Shown: positions 1 to 8,559, numbered from the stretch's first letter. The stretch: 37,392 bases of DNA from Chloroflexota bacterium (GCA_013204555.1 JABMNO010000046.1:1-37392); one strand, 5' to 3'. Numbers and translations are program-made. Notes: generated by a model from the letters alone, not told the origin.

Positions 1-126
1 GTCGAGAACGCCGTCTCAGTTGCAGGAATGATCCTGACAACAGAGTCGCTTATCACCGACAGGCCAATGCCAGAGGCAGCAATGCCAGGCATGCCACCTG
101 GCGGTGGCGGCGGGATGGACTTCTAG
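1..126 (+). CDS. groL: Chaperonin GroEL, C-terminal fragment
   Basis: The window opens inside a reading frame that runs in frame 1 to a TAG stop. Its last residues are the hallmark of bacterial GroEL: a MILTTE segment, then a Met/Pro-rich stretch and a flexible Gly-Gly-Met tail (PGGGGGMDF). In GroEL the Gly-Met tail projects into the folding cavity, where the ring-shaped ATPase assists folding of cytosolic proteins. Only about 41 residues are visible, so nothing can be said about the start, the operon or groES. The gene ends at a strong hairpin terminator just downstream. The identification rests on the C-terminal signature only, but that signature is distinctive. Confidence 0.9.
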   Translation, partial: VENAVSVAGMILTTESLITDRPMPEAAMPGMPPGGGGGMDF

Positions 127-155
127 TCCAACCGGTATACAGATACGGCTAAATA

Positions 156-187
156 AAAAGGCCCGGAGCAACTGCTCCGGGCCTTTT
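156..187. terminator. Bidirectional rho-independent terminator between groL and the lipoprotein gene
   Basis: A perfect 15-bp inverted repeat (156-170 with 173-187) has a GC-rich core GGCCCGGAGCA and A/T ends, so both strands carry a U-rich 3' side. It lies between two convergent genes and can serve both. Confidence 0.9.
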
Positions 188-207
188 CTTCATGCGATGT
201 TGTGGCG

Positions 208-1842
208 CTAGCCTTGCCCGACAAACGTGCCCTGGCTCTCACCGTTGACCAGCACGTCGAACTCGACTCCTGCTTCGAACGGCCCTTCGAGTGGGACGCT
301 CAGTTCGTGGAGGCCGTAGATCAGGGTGCATATCGATGGCTCTGCTGGCGTCTGGTTGAGAATCTGGATGCTCACTATGCGCTCATCTCGCTTTACCTGA
401 AACGAGTTGAACTCGTGGCAGCCGCTAGGCAGACCGATGGTGACATTCACCACGTACTGCGGCGGGAATGACTCCAGGATCATCACTTCGACTAGCTCCA
501 CGGGGGCGGCCTCAAGTTTGAATCCTTGATCCATGGGCGGATCGATCCGATCATCGGGTTCTTCGATGACCACCCGTGGGCCTGCAAACTTCTCTCCCGC
601 GACCGCGTCCAGTACCTCTGTAATCTCGATACTGTCACCCACGTACAACGTAATCAGGTCTCCTCGCAGGTAGAAGTGTGCCGGACCAATCCAGCGGACT
701 GATGAAACAGTTTGGCCATCAGCGCTGGTGATCGTCCCGCCGTCGGGGGAGATTCGTCCGGCTGCCTCTTTGGCGAATCCGGCTTCATCAAACACAAAAA
801 GCTGAACCTCTTCATCGCCAGCCAGCACGAGTCGGGCGACTACTCCGAAGATCGAGTCCTCCAGCACCCCATTCTGTCCGAGTTCACCGAAGCGGCGCTC
901 AAGGCCCCTCAGAACGTTCTGAAGATCCTCCGGGTACTTCTCTCCAACCGCTATTGGCAAAGGCTCCGACACCACGTCGACTTCGCCCGATCGCGAACCA
1001 AGCGCGCGTCCGCCAGCGATGCTGTCCAGGAACTTGATCACCTCATCGTTCTCGCCTACGTACAGAATCACGCTGTCCTCTTTAGCGTAGAAATGCGGCG
1101 TGGCGATCCACTTTATGAACATAACCTGGCCATCGGATCCGACGATGGAGCCGTCCTCATTGATGCCCGCGGCAGCCGACTCGGCGTCTTCAAGACTGTC
1201 GAACACGTAGACCTCAACTCGCTCGCCGAAAAGCGTCATCGCTTCTCCACTGACTCCAAAGAAGGGCTGAAATGCCTCGTCTCCGCGAGATGCGGCGGCG
1301 TCCAGGCCCTGAAACAGGTCGCTCAACTCATCGGCTGAGGTCAGTGAACTACGGTCACCTGTCTGGGTCGTTGTGATGGGATCCTGGCCTTCAAACGTCA
1401 GCACTGTGCCGTTCACATTCACGGTGTAGGTCGTGCCCAGGTCGTACGTACCGGGCAGATTGACCGTGTTCTCCACCATGCCGTAGATCTCAGCACAGGC
1501 GATTGGCTCGCCGGACGGTGCTGGGCCGGTGTTCGTAACGGCGAGGTCGATCGTGTCTCCGTTGCGGTCCACCACAATCTGGTTGAATGCGTAGCAGGCG
1601 TTGGGCAGTCCAGACTGCACGTACACCGCGTACTGGACCGGGAAGCTCTCTCGCATCTGGAGTTCTGTGTTGTCGATTGGCGCATCAACGACTTCGCGGG
1701 TCACCGGTGCTGGGACGCCGCTAACCGGTGAGGCCGTCGCTACCGATGCAGGAGCCTGATCTTCAGTTCCACACGCTATAACTGCGACCATCGCTACGGC
1801 GATGCTCGCCAATGCAAATTTGGTCTTGAGTTTCGTGAACAC
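208..1842 (-). CDS. Secreted lipoprotein with A-B-B-A internal repeats, function unknown
   Basis: The 544-residue protein starts at GTG, with GGAG about 8 bases upstream. It has a hydrophobic signal segment and a lipobox ending AVIAC (Cys24), so it should be lipidated and exported. Two kinds of internal repeat are visible. An A unit (about residues 60-155) and a second A unit (about 450-544) share an ESFPxQY start, a GLPxxC..FN motif, an IYG motif and a closing VNG. Between them lie two B units (about 165-280 and 300-415). These share an acid-rich helix, a V.VFD strand, an SADGQ or GSDGQ turn, a W.A/GP.HFY motif and an LYVG motif. Both A units keep a pair of cysteines that could form a disulfide. 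I do not recognise a characterised family; adhesion or ligand binding at the cell surface is only a guess. It is convergent with groL. Confidence 0.8.
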   Translation of the reverse strand: MFTKLKTKFALASIAVAMVAVIACGTEDQAPASVATASPVSGVPAPVTREVVDAPIDNTELQMRESFPVQYAVYVQSGLPNACYAFNQIVVDRNGDTIDLAVTNTGPAPSGEPIACAEIYGMVENTVNLPGTYDLGTTYTVNVNGTVLTFEGQDPITTTQTGDRSSLTSADELSDLFQGLDAAASRGDEAFQPFFGVSGEAMTLFGERVEVYVFDSLEDAESAAAGINEDGSIVGSDGQVMFIKWIATPHFYAKEDSVILYVGENDEVIKFLDSIAGGRALGSRSGEVDVVSEPLPIAVGEKYPEDLQNVLRGLERRFGELGQNGVLEDSIFGVVARLVLAGDEEVQLFVFDEAGFAKEAAGRISPDGGTITSADGQTVSSVRWIGPAHFYLRGDLITLYVGDSIEITEVLDAVAGEKFAGPRVVIEEPDDRIDPPMDQGFKLEAAPVELVEVMILESFPPQYVVNVTIGLPSGCHEFNSFQVKRDERIVSIQILNQTPAEPSICTLIYGLHELSVPLEGPFEAGVEFDVLVNGESQGTFVGQG

Positions 1843-1954
1843 GTTCTTATCTCCATCACCCGAAGAATGTCTTCGGAAAAGTTTAGTTTTTTAGCTCTCA
1901 CAAGTACAAACGAAAGCGGCCGCAGATTTGTTCCCGTGTTCTGAGATGAGTTGA

Positions 1955-2700
1955 TTGAGCGCTCACCAGTTGCACCGCAAGTACGACATCTCATACAAGT
2001 CGGCGCTATTCATGGCGCGCCCTATCCGTCATGCCATGCGTAACCAATCGTTTGAGAAGTTGACTGGGACGGTGGAGGCAGACGCAACCTTCGTCGGCGG
2101 CAAGACTCGCCGCGGGCACAAGGTCATTCACGAGCGTTTGCGAGACCAGTACGAAATGAGCCTACGCCCGACGCACCCCGGCTTGATGCGTGGACCGCCA
2201 CACCCGCGTATGAAGAACTTCGCTGCGCTTGGCGTTATCGAGCGTAGCGGCAGCGTCCGCACACAAGCTATGAAGTCTGAATCAGGCCCGGAAGTGCGCC
2301 CAATACTGTCCAAGAACGTGGACCTTGAAAACGTGCGGCTTATGACCGATGCCAGTTCTGCCTATCGCCGTATAAGTGAGTTCAGTCAGCACGACGTTGT
2401 GAACATGAGGTCGAGTGCGCCCGTGGTGACATTCACACGCAGAACATCGAGGGATGCTGGTCAATCTTGAAGCGTGGCATCATCGGAACGTTCCACCACG
2501 TAGGCGAGCATCGCTTGCCTACGTGGTGGAACGAGTTCGAGTACAGATTCAGCGCAAGAAAGATTCCGGACGCTGATCGCATTGAGGCTCTTGTGTCGCA
2601 GACTCATGGTCGTCTGGATTGGCACCGATGCTCTCAGGATTTGCACCCAAGAGCATGTCTACTGTGTCCTCGAACGCTTCTATATGATCGGAAAACTTGA
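1955..2700 (+). pseudogene. IS1595/ISXO2-type transposase remnant, 5'-truncated and frameshifted
   Basis: The first frame encodes a DDE domain start of the IS1595 type (VEADATFVGGK, then an LMTDASSAY motif) and matches the family up to about 2403. There the frame is lost by roughly one deleted base. The following frame continues the same domain with RGDIHTQNIEGCWSILKRG, which holds the expected Glu, and the HHV and W..EF..RF blocks to about 2620. The N-terminal zinc-ribbon and helix-turn-helix part expected in this family is missing, since the frame begins close to the catalytic domain. The element is therefore dead. I found no convincing terminal repeats. Confidence is high for the family and for inactivity, moderate for the exact edges. 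Confidence 0.8.
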
Positions 2701-2958
2701 TGGGATCACCACGGCGACCACGGCGTTTTTTTTTGCTCGCCACATCGGGAGATAGGGAACTAGTGGCAACTGCCAGATATAACCTTGGTGTGCGGACGGG
2801 AAATCATGCATAATTCCGCTCACACGATGGTTCAACGTTAGTGGGGCCTTTGAATCCAGACGACATATTGAGGCATTGGCCGATGCCTCGCGTGGGCGTT
2901 CCCGCCCCCATCGCCTCGACTCTTGATTTGAGTTTAACCCGTTGGAGGTCGGTTCCCT

Positions 2959-3645
2959 ATGTCTGCTAGTCACACCAGCTCTCAAGACGCTTTTCGTACG
3001 CAGCCAATGTACTCGTTTGGTGAGGCTGCTCGTTTGGCGCAGGTATCGTCTTCCACGGTTCGGAACTGGCTGTTCGGTTATACGAGCGGCGACCGTCAAA
3101 TTGAGCCATTGTTCAACGGCCCCTCGGACATCGCCATGGTGTCATTTCTCCAATTGATTGAGATCACAGTGGCGGCGCGGTTTCGGAAGGTGGGGCATGT
3201 TTCATTCGCTGTCGTCCGTCGGGCCTATGAAAACGCTCAGGAAACATATGATATTGATTACCCGTTTGCTCATCTGCGGCTTGAGACGATGGGGGGGCAC
3301 ATTGTCCAGAGACTGCGTGGGGGCGATAAGGGCGCTAGTCTTCAAGCAGTGGACCAGCCGACTCAGTGGAGCCTACCGGGTCTGCTAGCGGAAGTCGTTG
3401 ACCAGCTGGATTACGAGCGCGAGTTCGCCATTCGATGGCATCCGGCTGGCAAGTCCATTCCCATAGTAGTAGATCCGCTGATTAGTTCTGGTGTTCCAGT
3501 TTTCGAGGGGCGCGGTGTGACCATCACAGCAATTCGGAAGCGGTGGAAAGCGGGTCAATCCATCGACTTCATCGCTCAGGACTTCAAACTGGAGCCAAAA
3601 TTGGTTGAGACGACACTACGTTATGCGGACTCGGTGGCCGCTTGA
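2959..3645 (+). CDS. DUF433 protein with MerR-like N-terminal HTH (putative antitoxin/repressor)
   Basis: The 228-residue protein starts at ATG, with GGAGG 10 bases upstream. Residues about 18-60 resemble a MerR-type winged helix (YSFGEAARLAQVSSSTVRNW). The last 60 residues are a DUF433 domain: DPLISSGVPVFEGRGVTI, then a GQSIDFIAQDF helix and a V..TLRYAD helix. DUF433 proteins are commonly paired with PIN-like partners and regarded as antitoxins or DNA-binding regulators. This gene overlaps the next by four bases (TTGA), which strongly suggests translational coupling with the PIN-like protein. By family analogy it would neutralise the partner and repress its own promoter. The activity itself is inference. 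A -35/-10-like pair near 2785-2813 is possible but weak. Confidence 0.8.
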   Translation: MSASHTSSQDAFRTQPMYSFGEAARLAQVSSSTVRNWLFGYTSGDRQIEPLFNGPSDIAMVSFLQLIEITVAARFRKVGHVSFAVVRRAYENAQETYDIDYPFAHLRLETMGGHIVQRLRGGDKGASLQAVDQPTQWSLPGLLAEVVDQLDYEREFAIRWHPAGKSIPIVVDPLISSGVPVFEGRGVTITAIRKRWKAGQSIDFIAQDFKLEPKLVETTLRYADSVAA

Positions 3646-4031
3646 ATCTATTGTGTGATGAGGATGTTGGAACTGGTATTCCGACTGCACTCGATGCTGT
3701 TGGCCTAAACGCTCGATCTCTATATCAGTTCGGGATGGGTGGACGACCCGATGTTGAGTGGTTAGCTAAAGCAGGTCAACAGGGTTGGTTGGTTCTAAGC
3801 TGCAACAAAAAGATGCTCACCGTGCCCGCCGAAAGAGCAGCGATTATAGATAACGATGTCGGGATCGTGTTCCTCACTACCGGCGAAGAGAAGATTATTG
3901 AAGTTCTCAAGCGCGTTCTTGCAAAGTGGAACGTACTGGAGTTGCTGGATGCGACAGAACCTCGACCATTTGCACGATTCCTCTCACCAAATGGTCGGTT
4001 TTCCGTTTCATACCGCGGCCTCCAACTCTGA
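3642..4031 (+). CDS. PIN-like (VapC45/DUF5615-type) protein, putative toxin with an altered active site
   Basis: The 129-residue protein uses TTG as start, overlapping the stop codon of the DUF433 gene. The start follows the family pattern, with a cluster of acidic residues right after the first beta strand (Asp6-Glu7-Asp8 in LLCDEDVG). It continues with a strand/loop of the Mut7-C/VapC45 PIN-like kind (GWLVLSCNKKM) and a late IVFLTTGEEK strand. In active relatives the motif after the central strand normally holds an aspartate (S/T-x-D-K); here position 55 is Asn. This may weaken or abolish metal-dependent RNase activity. The toxin role is inferred from family and gene pairing only. No membrane segment or signal is visible. 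Confidence 0.7.
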   Translation: MNLLCDEDVGTGIPTALDAVGLNARSLYQFGMGGRPDVEWLAKAGQQGWLVLSCNKKMLTVPAERAAIIDNDVGIVFLTTGEEKIIEVLKRVLAKWNVLELLDATEPRPFARFLSPNGRFSVSYRGLQL

Positions 4032-4195
4032 CTAATTGAACGACTCCGAAGCATTCTGCTTAAAGTTCCCGCAACTCTGCGATCTGCTCAACGGTTGTGT
4101 CCCAAGTCCATAACTGCCAATACATTTGACGTTGTGATTTCTGTGGCCGTAAACTTTCATCTGTAGATTCTTTAAAGGCTGTGAACGGGACTAGT
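4032..4195. other. Intergenic stretch before the trpS T-box
   Basis: No supported gene. It should hold the trpS promoter, but I cannot choose a -35/-10 pair with confidence. A minus-strand frame here looks mildly protein-like near its end, but it runs through the T-box leader and has no visible ribosome binding site. Confidence 0.4.
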
Positions 4196-4447
4196 ACGTT
4201 CGAAGATCGGGCAAGAGAGAGTTGGGGATGGTGGAAACCCGACGCCCAGGTATCGAACAGAATGGACCCGGGAGCCGCAGGGCGAACGTTGCAACGCAAG
4301 TAGCCTGCGCCGGAGAGGGCACCGTTATCGAAGCCCAGGGACTCAGATTATTATCTGGCTCCTGACATGAGATGACCCGATTCGTCGGGTCAATCAGGGT
4401 GGCACCGCGATTAACCTCGCCCCTGTACGGGCGAGGTATTTTTTTGC
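4196..4447 (+). promoter_or_regulatory. T-box leader of trpS (specifier UGG, tryptophan)
   Basis: The conserved T-box sequence AGGGTGGCACCGCG is at 4396-4409. It is followed by a terminator stem ACCTCGCCC/GGGCGAGGT (4414-4422 with 4429-4437) and a run of T. Stem I is closed by ACGTTCG (4196-4202) with CGAACGT (4283-4289), and an AGAGAG motif lies on its 5' side. The likely specifier is TGG at 4263-4265, in the context GAATGGACC near the 3' side of Stem I, the usual position. Uncharged tRNA-Trp should bind and stabilise the antiterminator, so trpS is transcribed when tryptophan is scarce. Confidence 0.93.
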
Positions 4448-4477
4448 CTCGAAAACACTGGGCCAGGACTCAGAGAA

Positions 4478-5509
4478 ATGGCGAGCGAAATAGCGGTGAC
4501 TTCCAAACCTGAACCAAGGGTGCTAAGCGGCATTCAGCCATCCGGTGTGCTCCATATTGGCAACTACTTCGGCGCCATCAAGCAACACATTGAACACCAG
4601 GATCGATTCCCCGGCGAGGCGTTTTACTTCATCGCCGACTATCACTCGCTGACGACTGTTGGCGATCCCCAGCTCCTGGCTGACCAGACAATTGGGGTTG
4701 CGCTCGATTACCTGGCACTGGGGCTTGATCCAGAGAAGGCGACCTTCTACCGCCAGTCTGATGTGCCCGAAGTGACCGAGCTAACGTGGATTTTGAGCTG
4801 TGTCACCGGCAAGGGGTTGCTGGACCGCGCTGTGTCCTACAAGGACAAGGTACAGCAGGGCATCAACGCATCGGTTGGGTTGTTCACGTATCCAATGCTC
4901 ATGGCCGCCGACATACTGATCGTTCGCTCGACGATGGTCCCTGTGGGCCAGGACCAGACGCAACACCTTGAGATAACGCGCGATATCGCAGGCTCGTTCA
5001 ACTCGGCGTACGACACTGATCTCTTCCCAATGCCGGACACGCTGCTCAACGACGCAGCGATCGTTCCCGGCATCGATGGTCAGAAGATGAGCAAGAGCTA
5101 CGACAACACGGTGCCCATATTTGCCACCGAGTCTGAGATAAAGGCCAAGGTGAAGCGGATTAAGACGTCCTCAACTCCTCTCGGTGACCCCATCGATCCG
5201 GAGACCGATGTTGTGTTCCAGCTATTCCGCCTGTTCGGGGAGCCTGATGAGGTTGAAGAACTCAGAAGCGGCTATCTCGCCGGAGAGATCGGTTACGGCA
5301 AGAGCAAGAGCATGCTTCGTGAAGTGATGTCCGGCTACTTTGAGCAGTACCGTGAGCGCCGGAACGAGCTGGAAAACGACACGGACTATGTAGAAGACGT
5401 GCTCCGAAACGGTGCGCAACGCGCCCGTGCAGAAGCTCGAACCACCATCGATCTTGCCCGTGAGATCGTCGGATTGAGCGTCAGAACTCGGGTGGGAGCC
5501 ACCAGATGA
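4478..5509 (+). CDS. trpS: Tryptophanyl-tRNA synthetase
   Basis: This class I aminoacyl-tRNA synthetase of 343 residues is the usual bacterial size. It joins L-tryptophan to tRNA-Trp using ATP, in the cytosol. The HIGH-type signature is PSGVLHIGNYFGA (His26-Asn29) and the KMSKS loop is complete (residues 203-207, GQKMSKSYDN). Between them lie the GQDQTQHLE block and the VSYKDK segment typical of TrpRS. The ATG start follows a modest AGGA about ten bases upstream and lies 31 bases beyond the T-box terminator. It stands directly upstream of the tryptophan biosynthesis operon, so charging and synthesis of tryptophan are encoded side by side. Whether transcripts continue into trpE is unclear; the gap is 88 bases. 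Confidence 0.97.
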   Translation: MASEIAVTSKPEPRVLSGIQPSGVLHIGNYFGAIKQHIEHQDRFPGEAFYFIADYHSLTTVGDPQLLADQTIGVALDYLALGLDPEKATFYRQSDVPEVTELTWILSCVTGKGLLDRAVSYKDKVQQGINASVGLFTYPMLMAADILIVRSTMVPVGQDQTQHLEITRDIAGSFNSAYDTDLFPMPDTLLNDAAIVPGIDGQKMSKSYDNTVPIFATESEIKAKVKRIKTSSTPLGDPIDPETDVVFQLFRLFGEPDEVEELRSGYLAGEIGYGKSKSMLREVMSGYFEQYRERRNELENDTDYVEDVLRNGAQRARAEARTTIDLAREIVGLSVRTRVGATR

Positions 5510-5552
5510 TCTGCATGAGCTTGATATACGCACCTGGCAACCGTTGGCGGAG

Positions 5553-5591
5553 CCTCGACTGATTCACCACCCTAACTCAACTTAGTCGAGG
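5553..5591 (+). promoter_or_regulatory. Hairpin sequestering the trpE Shine-Dalgarno site
   Basis: CCTCGACT (5553-5560) is the exact reverse complement of AGTCGAGG (5584-5591). One G-U and one A-U pair extend the stem to 10 bp around a 19-base loop. The 3' arm contains the GAGG of the trpE ribosome binding site, six bases before the ATG. Folding would hide the site. No U-run follows, so this looks like translational control rather than a terminator. Confidence 0.5.
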
Positions 5592-5597
5592 AATTTC

Positions 5598-7112
5598 ATG
5601 CATTCACCAACTAGAGACCAGTTCGTTGAACTGGCAAATGACTACAACCTTGTTCCCGTCTTCCGAGCTATTTCAGCTGACCTGGAAACTCCCGTTTCCG
5701 CCTTTCTTAAAGTCGCCAACGGCCCGTACTCGTTTTTGTTCGAGTCGGTCGAGGGAGGCGAGCGTCTTGCCCGTTACAGCTTCATTGGGACGGAGCCGCA
5801 CGATGTAATCCGTACGGGCGTCGGCGAGCCCGACGGCGAAGTTGACCCGCTGGTTCCGATAAAGGAGCGGCTTGAGAACATCCGGTCGGCGCCTGTTGAA
5901 GGTTTGCCAGAGCGATTCCATGGCGGTGCGGTGGGCTACATTTCATATGACGCCATCCGTTACTTTGAGCCGAAGGTTCCCGAACTCTCAGGAACGGGCA
6001 CTGGCATTCCCGAGTCCATCCACATGATGACTGACAGTCTGCTGATCTTTGATCATGTTCAACACCAGATTCTGGTGGTCGCTCACGCAGAAATTGGCGA
6101 CGACCCGTCGGCTGACTACGACCGCGCTCTGGCGAAGGTCGAAGAGCTCATTGAGCGACTTGAAGGTCCGCTGCCTCCGAATGCTTACCAGCGATCATCG
6201 GGCCGATGGATCCAGAGTGAGGATGGTGCTCTCGACTACGAAGAGTCGACTGGTGAAGTGGCCGGTTCATCGTACGATTCACTCCCCAACATGACTCGCG
6301 AGCGCTACGAATCGATGATTGAAGAGGGCAAGAAGGCGATCTACGATGGCGAAGTCATCCAGATAGTGCTATCGCAACGCGTTGAGCGCAAGACCGATGT
6401 GGCTCCATTTGACTTGTACCGCGCACTTCGTGCGATAAACCCTTCGCCGTACATGTTCTTTCTTGAGATGGGCGACTTCCAGATCGTGGGCGCCTCCCCG
6501 GAACTGCTCGTGCGAGCGGTTGATGGCGAGGTTGCCGTTCATCCAATCGCAGGCACCCGACCTCGCGGTGCGACGCCTGAAGAAGACGCGCGTCTCGCCG
6601 AGGAGTTGCGCAACGACGAGAAAGAGAAGGCGGAGCACGTCATGCTGCTTGACCTGGGCCGGAATGACGTTGGCCGGGTCAGCATTCCGGGCACCGTAAA
6701 GGTGAATCAGATAATGGAAGTGGAGTACTACTCCCACGTCATGCACCTGGTCTCAGATGTAGTCGGCAAGCTTGATCCGAAGTATGACGCGTTCGATGTA
6801 CTTCGAGCTGGATTCCCTGCGGGGACCGTCTCAGGGGCGCCAAAAGTACGCGCAATGGAGCTAATTTCCGAGCTTGAGCCTGACAAGCGAGGCGCCTATG
6901 CGGGTGCAATTGGCTACTTCTCGTATCACGGCAGTATGGACACCTGTATTGGCATCCGAACGGTGGTCATGAAGGATGGAGTGGCACACCTGCAGGCCGG
7001 TGGAGGAATTGTTGCCGACAGTACGCCTGAAGGTGAGTACAACGAGTCGCTGTTCAAGATGGGTGCGCTGCAGAAAGCCATCGATGAGGCCGAGGCGGCT
7101 CGACGTGCCTGA
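5598..7112 (+). CDS. trpE: Anthranilate synthase component I
   Basis: The 504-residue enzyme converts chorismate to anthranilate, using ammonia delivered by TrpG; it is the first committed step of tryptophan synthesis. The N-terminal domain carries an LLES-like feedback site (SFLFESVEGGERLARYSF, Ser50), where tryptophan normally binds. The chorismate-binding domain has GRNDVGR, EYYSHVMHLV, FPAGTVSGAPKVRAM and the metal-binding EYNE near the end. The PIAGTRPRG motif carries Ala where PabB enzymes carry a lysine (PIKGT), which supports anthranilate rather than aminodeoxychorismate synthesis. The ATG lies behind GAGGAA, which is itself inside a hairpin. It is the first gene of the operon and overlaps the next component I gene by eight bases. 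Confidence 0.97.
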   Translation: MHSPTRDQFVELANDYNLVPVFRAISADLETPVSAFLKVANGPYSFLFESVEGGERLARYSFIGTEPHDVIRTGVGEPDGEVDPLVPIKERLENIRSAPVEGLPERFHGGAVGYISYDAIRYFEPKVPELSGTGTGIPESIHMMTDSLLIFDHVQHQILVVAHAEIGDDPSADYDRALAKVEELIERLEGPLPPNAYQRSSGRWIQSEDGALDYEESTGEVAGSSYDSLPNMTRERYESMIEEGKKAIYDGEVIQIVLSQRVERKTDVAPFDLYRALRAINPSPYMFFLEMGDFQIVGASPELLVRAVDGEVAVHPIAGTRPRGATPEEDARLAEELRNDEKEKAEHVMLLDLGRNDVGRVSIPGTVKVNQIMEVEYYSHVMHLVSDVVGKLDPKYDAFDVLRAGFPAGTVSGAPKVRAMELISELEPDKRGAYAGAIGYFSYHGSMDTCIGIRTVVMKDGVAHLQAGGGIVADSTPEGEYNESLFKMGALQKAIDEAEAARRA

Positions 7113-8559
7113 TTCTGCTGTGTCTATCACTGAAACGTCCGAGAAAACCTCGTTCGTGCGTATGTCTATCCCAAATCCCGGACTATCTCCCGCGGATGTG
7201 TACGCACGACTCAATCCCGCCGGGGGAGGGTTTATTCTCGATGGCGTTTCGCCGGACTCGCACTCGCCGCGAGAAGCGTTGGTATCGGGTCCGCGGGTCC
7301 GCATAGCGCTGGTTAAACATGGATCTGATCCGTTCGAGACGCTTCGGTCGCTGCTTTCATCAATTGCCGCACCAGATCAGAAGGACGCCATGTTCGCCGG
7401 TGGAGTTGTCGGCTACATCGGTTATGAAGCCATCGAGGTGATTGAGCCATCGGTTGGTCGGCTACGGAAGCATCCGTCAGGTGTACCGCTGGCCGGGTTC
7501 ATGATCCCGAACGAGTTCATCGCCCTTGACGCGAACCGGGAGCATCTGACGATCTACGTTCGTGGCTCCGAGGACGAGCAGGTTCGGCTGAGGACGATTG
7601 CCGATCTGCTGATGGGGGCTGCGTCCGGCGTTTCACGAACTGAACCGAATTCCAATGAGTCGGACATCACCAGTCCCCTGATGGCTCAAGCCGAGTACGA
7701 AGCCATGGTGAGTGAGGCGAGAGACGCTATTGACGAGGGCGAACTTATCCAGGCGGTGGTCTCACAGTGTGTGACCCGCAACACATCGGCGCGGTCCATC
7801 GACATCTACTCGCACCTCGCCCAGCTCAACCCGTCGCCGTACATGTTCTACATGGACTTCGACGAGTTCCAACTGATCGGCTCATCCCCGGAGCTGATGG
7901 TCCGCGTCCGCAACCGAGTTGCCGAAATTCATCCGATTGCAGGAACCCGCCCGCGAGGTTCAACACCTGATGAGGACCTGGCAATGCGACGGGAGCTACT
8001 GGCAAGCGAAAAAGAGCGTGCCGAGCATGTGATGTTGGTTGACCTCGCTCGCAACGATCTTGGCGCTGTATGCGAACCCGGCAGTATGAAAGTGCCGCGT
8101 ATGATGCGTTTTGAGAAGTATTCACACGTTCAGCATCTGGTCAGCAGGGTTCAAGGGCGACTCAGAGATGGTTGGGACGCTGTTGACGCCCTCAAATCAG
8201 GATTCCCGGCTGGGACGCTGGCTGGAGCACCGAAAATCCGTGCGATGCAGCTTATTCATGAGCTTGAATCGGTTGGCCGAGGTCCCTACACCGGAGCCGC
8301 TGGTTGGTTCTCCGCGTCTGGAGATATGGACACCGGAACCGTGATTCGTTCGATGATAATTAGCGACGGAGTCGCGTATGTACACGGCGGTGGCGGTATT
8401 GTTCACGATAGCGACCCCACAGCCGAGTATTTTGAGTCGATTCACAAGATGGCGGCGCCTCTTGAAGCGATCAGCCGGGCGGAAGAGTTCCGTTGGCGGA
8501 ACGGCGAACACATTGCAACGGCAGCGACTAACACTCAACCATCCTTGATCACAGACTAG
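7105..8559 (+). CDS. Second anthranilate synthase component I paralog
   Basis: This is a tandem relative of trpE, about 484 residues if it starts at the GTG overlapping the trpE stop; a later GTG at 7120 is possible. The ATG at 7162 seems too late, because alignment with the first copy puts it inside the first beta strand. The catalytic domain keeps PIAGTRPRGS, ARNDLG, EKYSHVQHLV, FPAGTLAGAPKIRAM and the EYFE metal ligands, so it should be active. PIAGT, with Ala rather than the PabB lysine, again points to TrpE chemistry. The N-terminal LLES tryptophan-binding motif is not recognisable: FILDGVSPDSHSPREA stands in its place. It may therefore be insensitive to feedback. It could form an alternative complex with the same TrpG, serve another anthranilate-using pathway, or act in folate synthesis. 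Confidence 0.88.
   Translation: MPDSAVSITETSEKTSFVRMSIPNPGLSPADVYARLNPAGGGFILDGVSPDSHSPREALVSGPRVRIALVKHGSDPFETLRSLLSSIAAPDQKDAMFAGGVVGYIGYEAIEVIEPSVGRLRKHPSGVPLAGFMIPNEFIALDANREHLTIYVRGSEDEQVRLRTIADLLMGAASGVSRTEPNSNESDITSPLMAQAEYEAMVSEARDAIDEGELIQAVVSQCVTRNTSARSIDIYSHLAQLNPSPYMFYMDFDEFQLIGSSPELMVRVRNRVAEIHPIAGTRPRGSTPDEDLAMRRELLASEKERAEHVMLVDLARNDLGAVCEPGSMKVPRMMRFEKYSHVQHLVSRVQGRLRDGWDAVDALKSGFPAGTLAGAPKIRAMQLIHELESVGRGPYTGAAGWFSASGDMDTGTVIRSMIISDGVAYVHGGGGIVHDSDPTAEYFESIHKMAAPLEAISRAEEFRWRNGEHIATAATNTQPSLITD

Noticed and set aside
1860..1876. CCGAAGA/TCTTCGG hairpin as a terminator or riboswitch
   Set aside because: Short 7-bp stem in the 5' region of the lipoprotein gene with no conserved motif; function cannot be supported.
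4060..4299. Minus-strand 79-codon frame upstream of trpS
   Set aside because: It runs through the T-box Stem I and lacks a ribosome binding site; its end is mildly protein-like, so it could be an old remnant.
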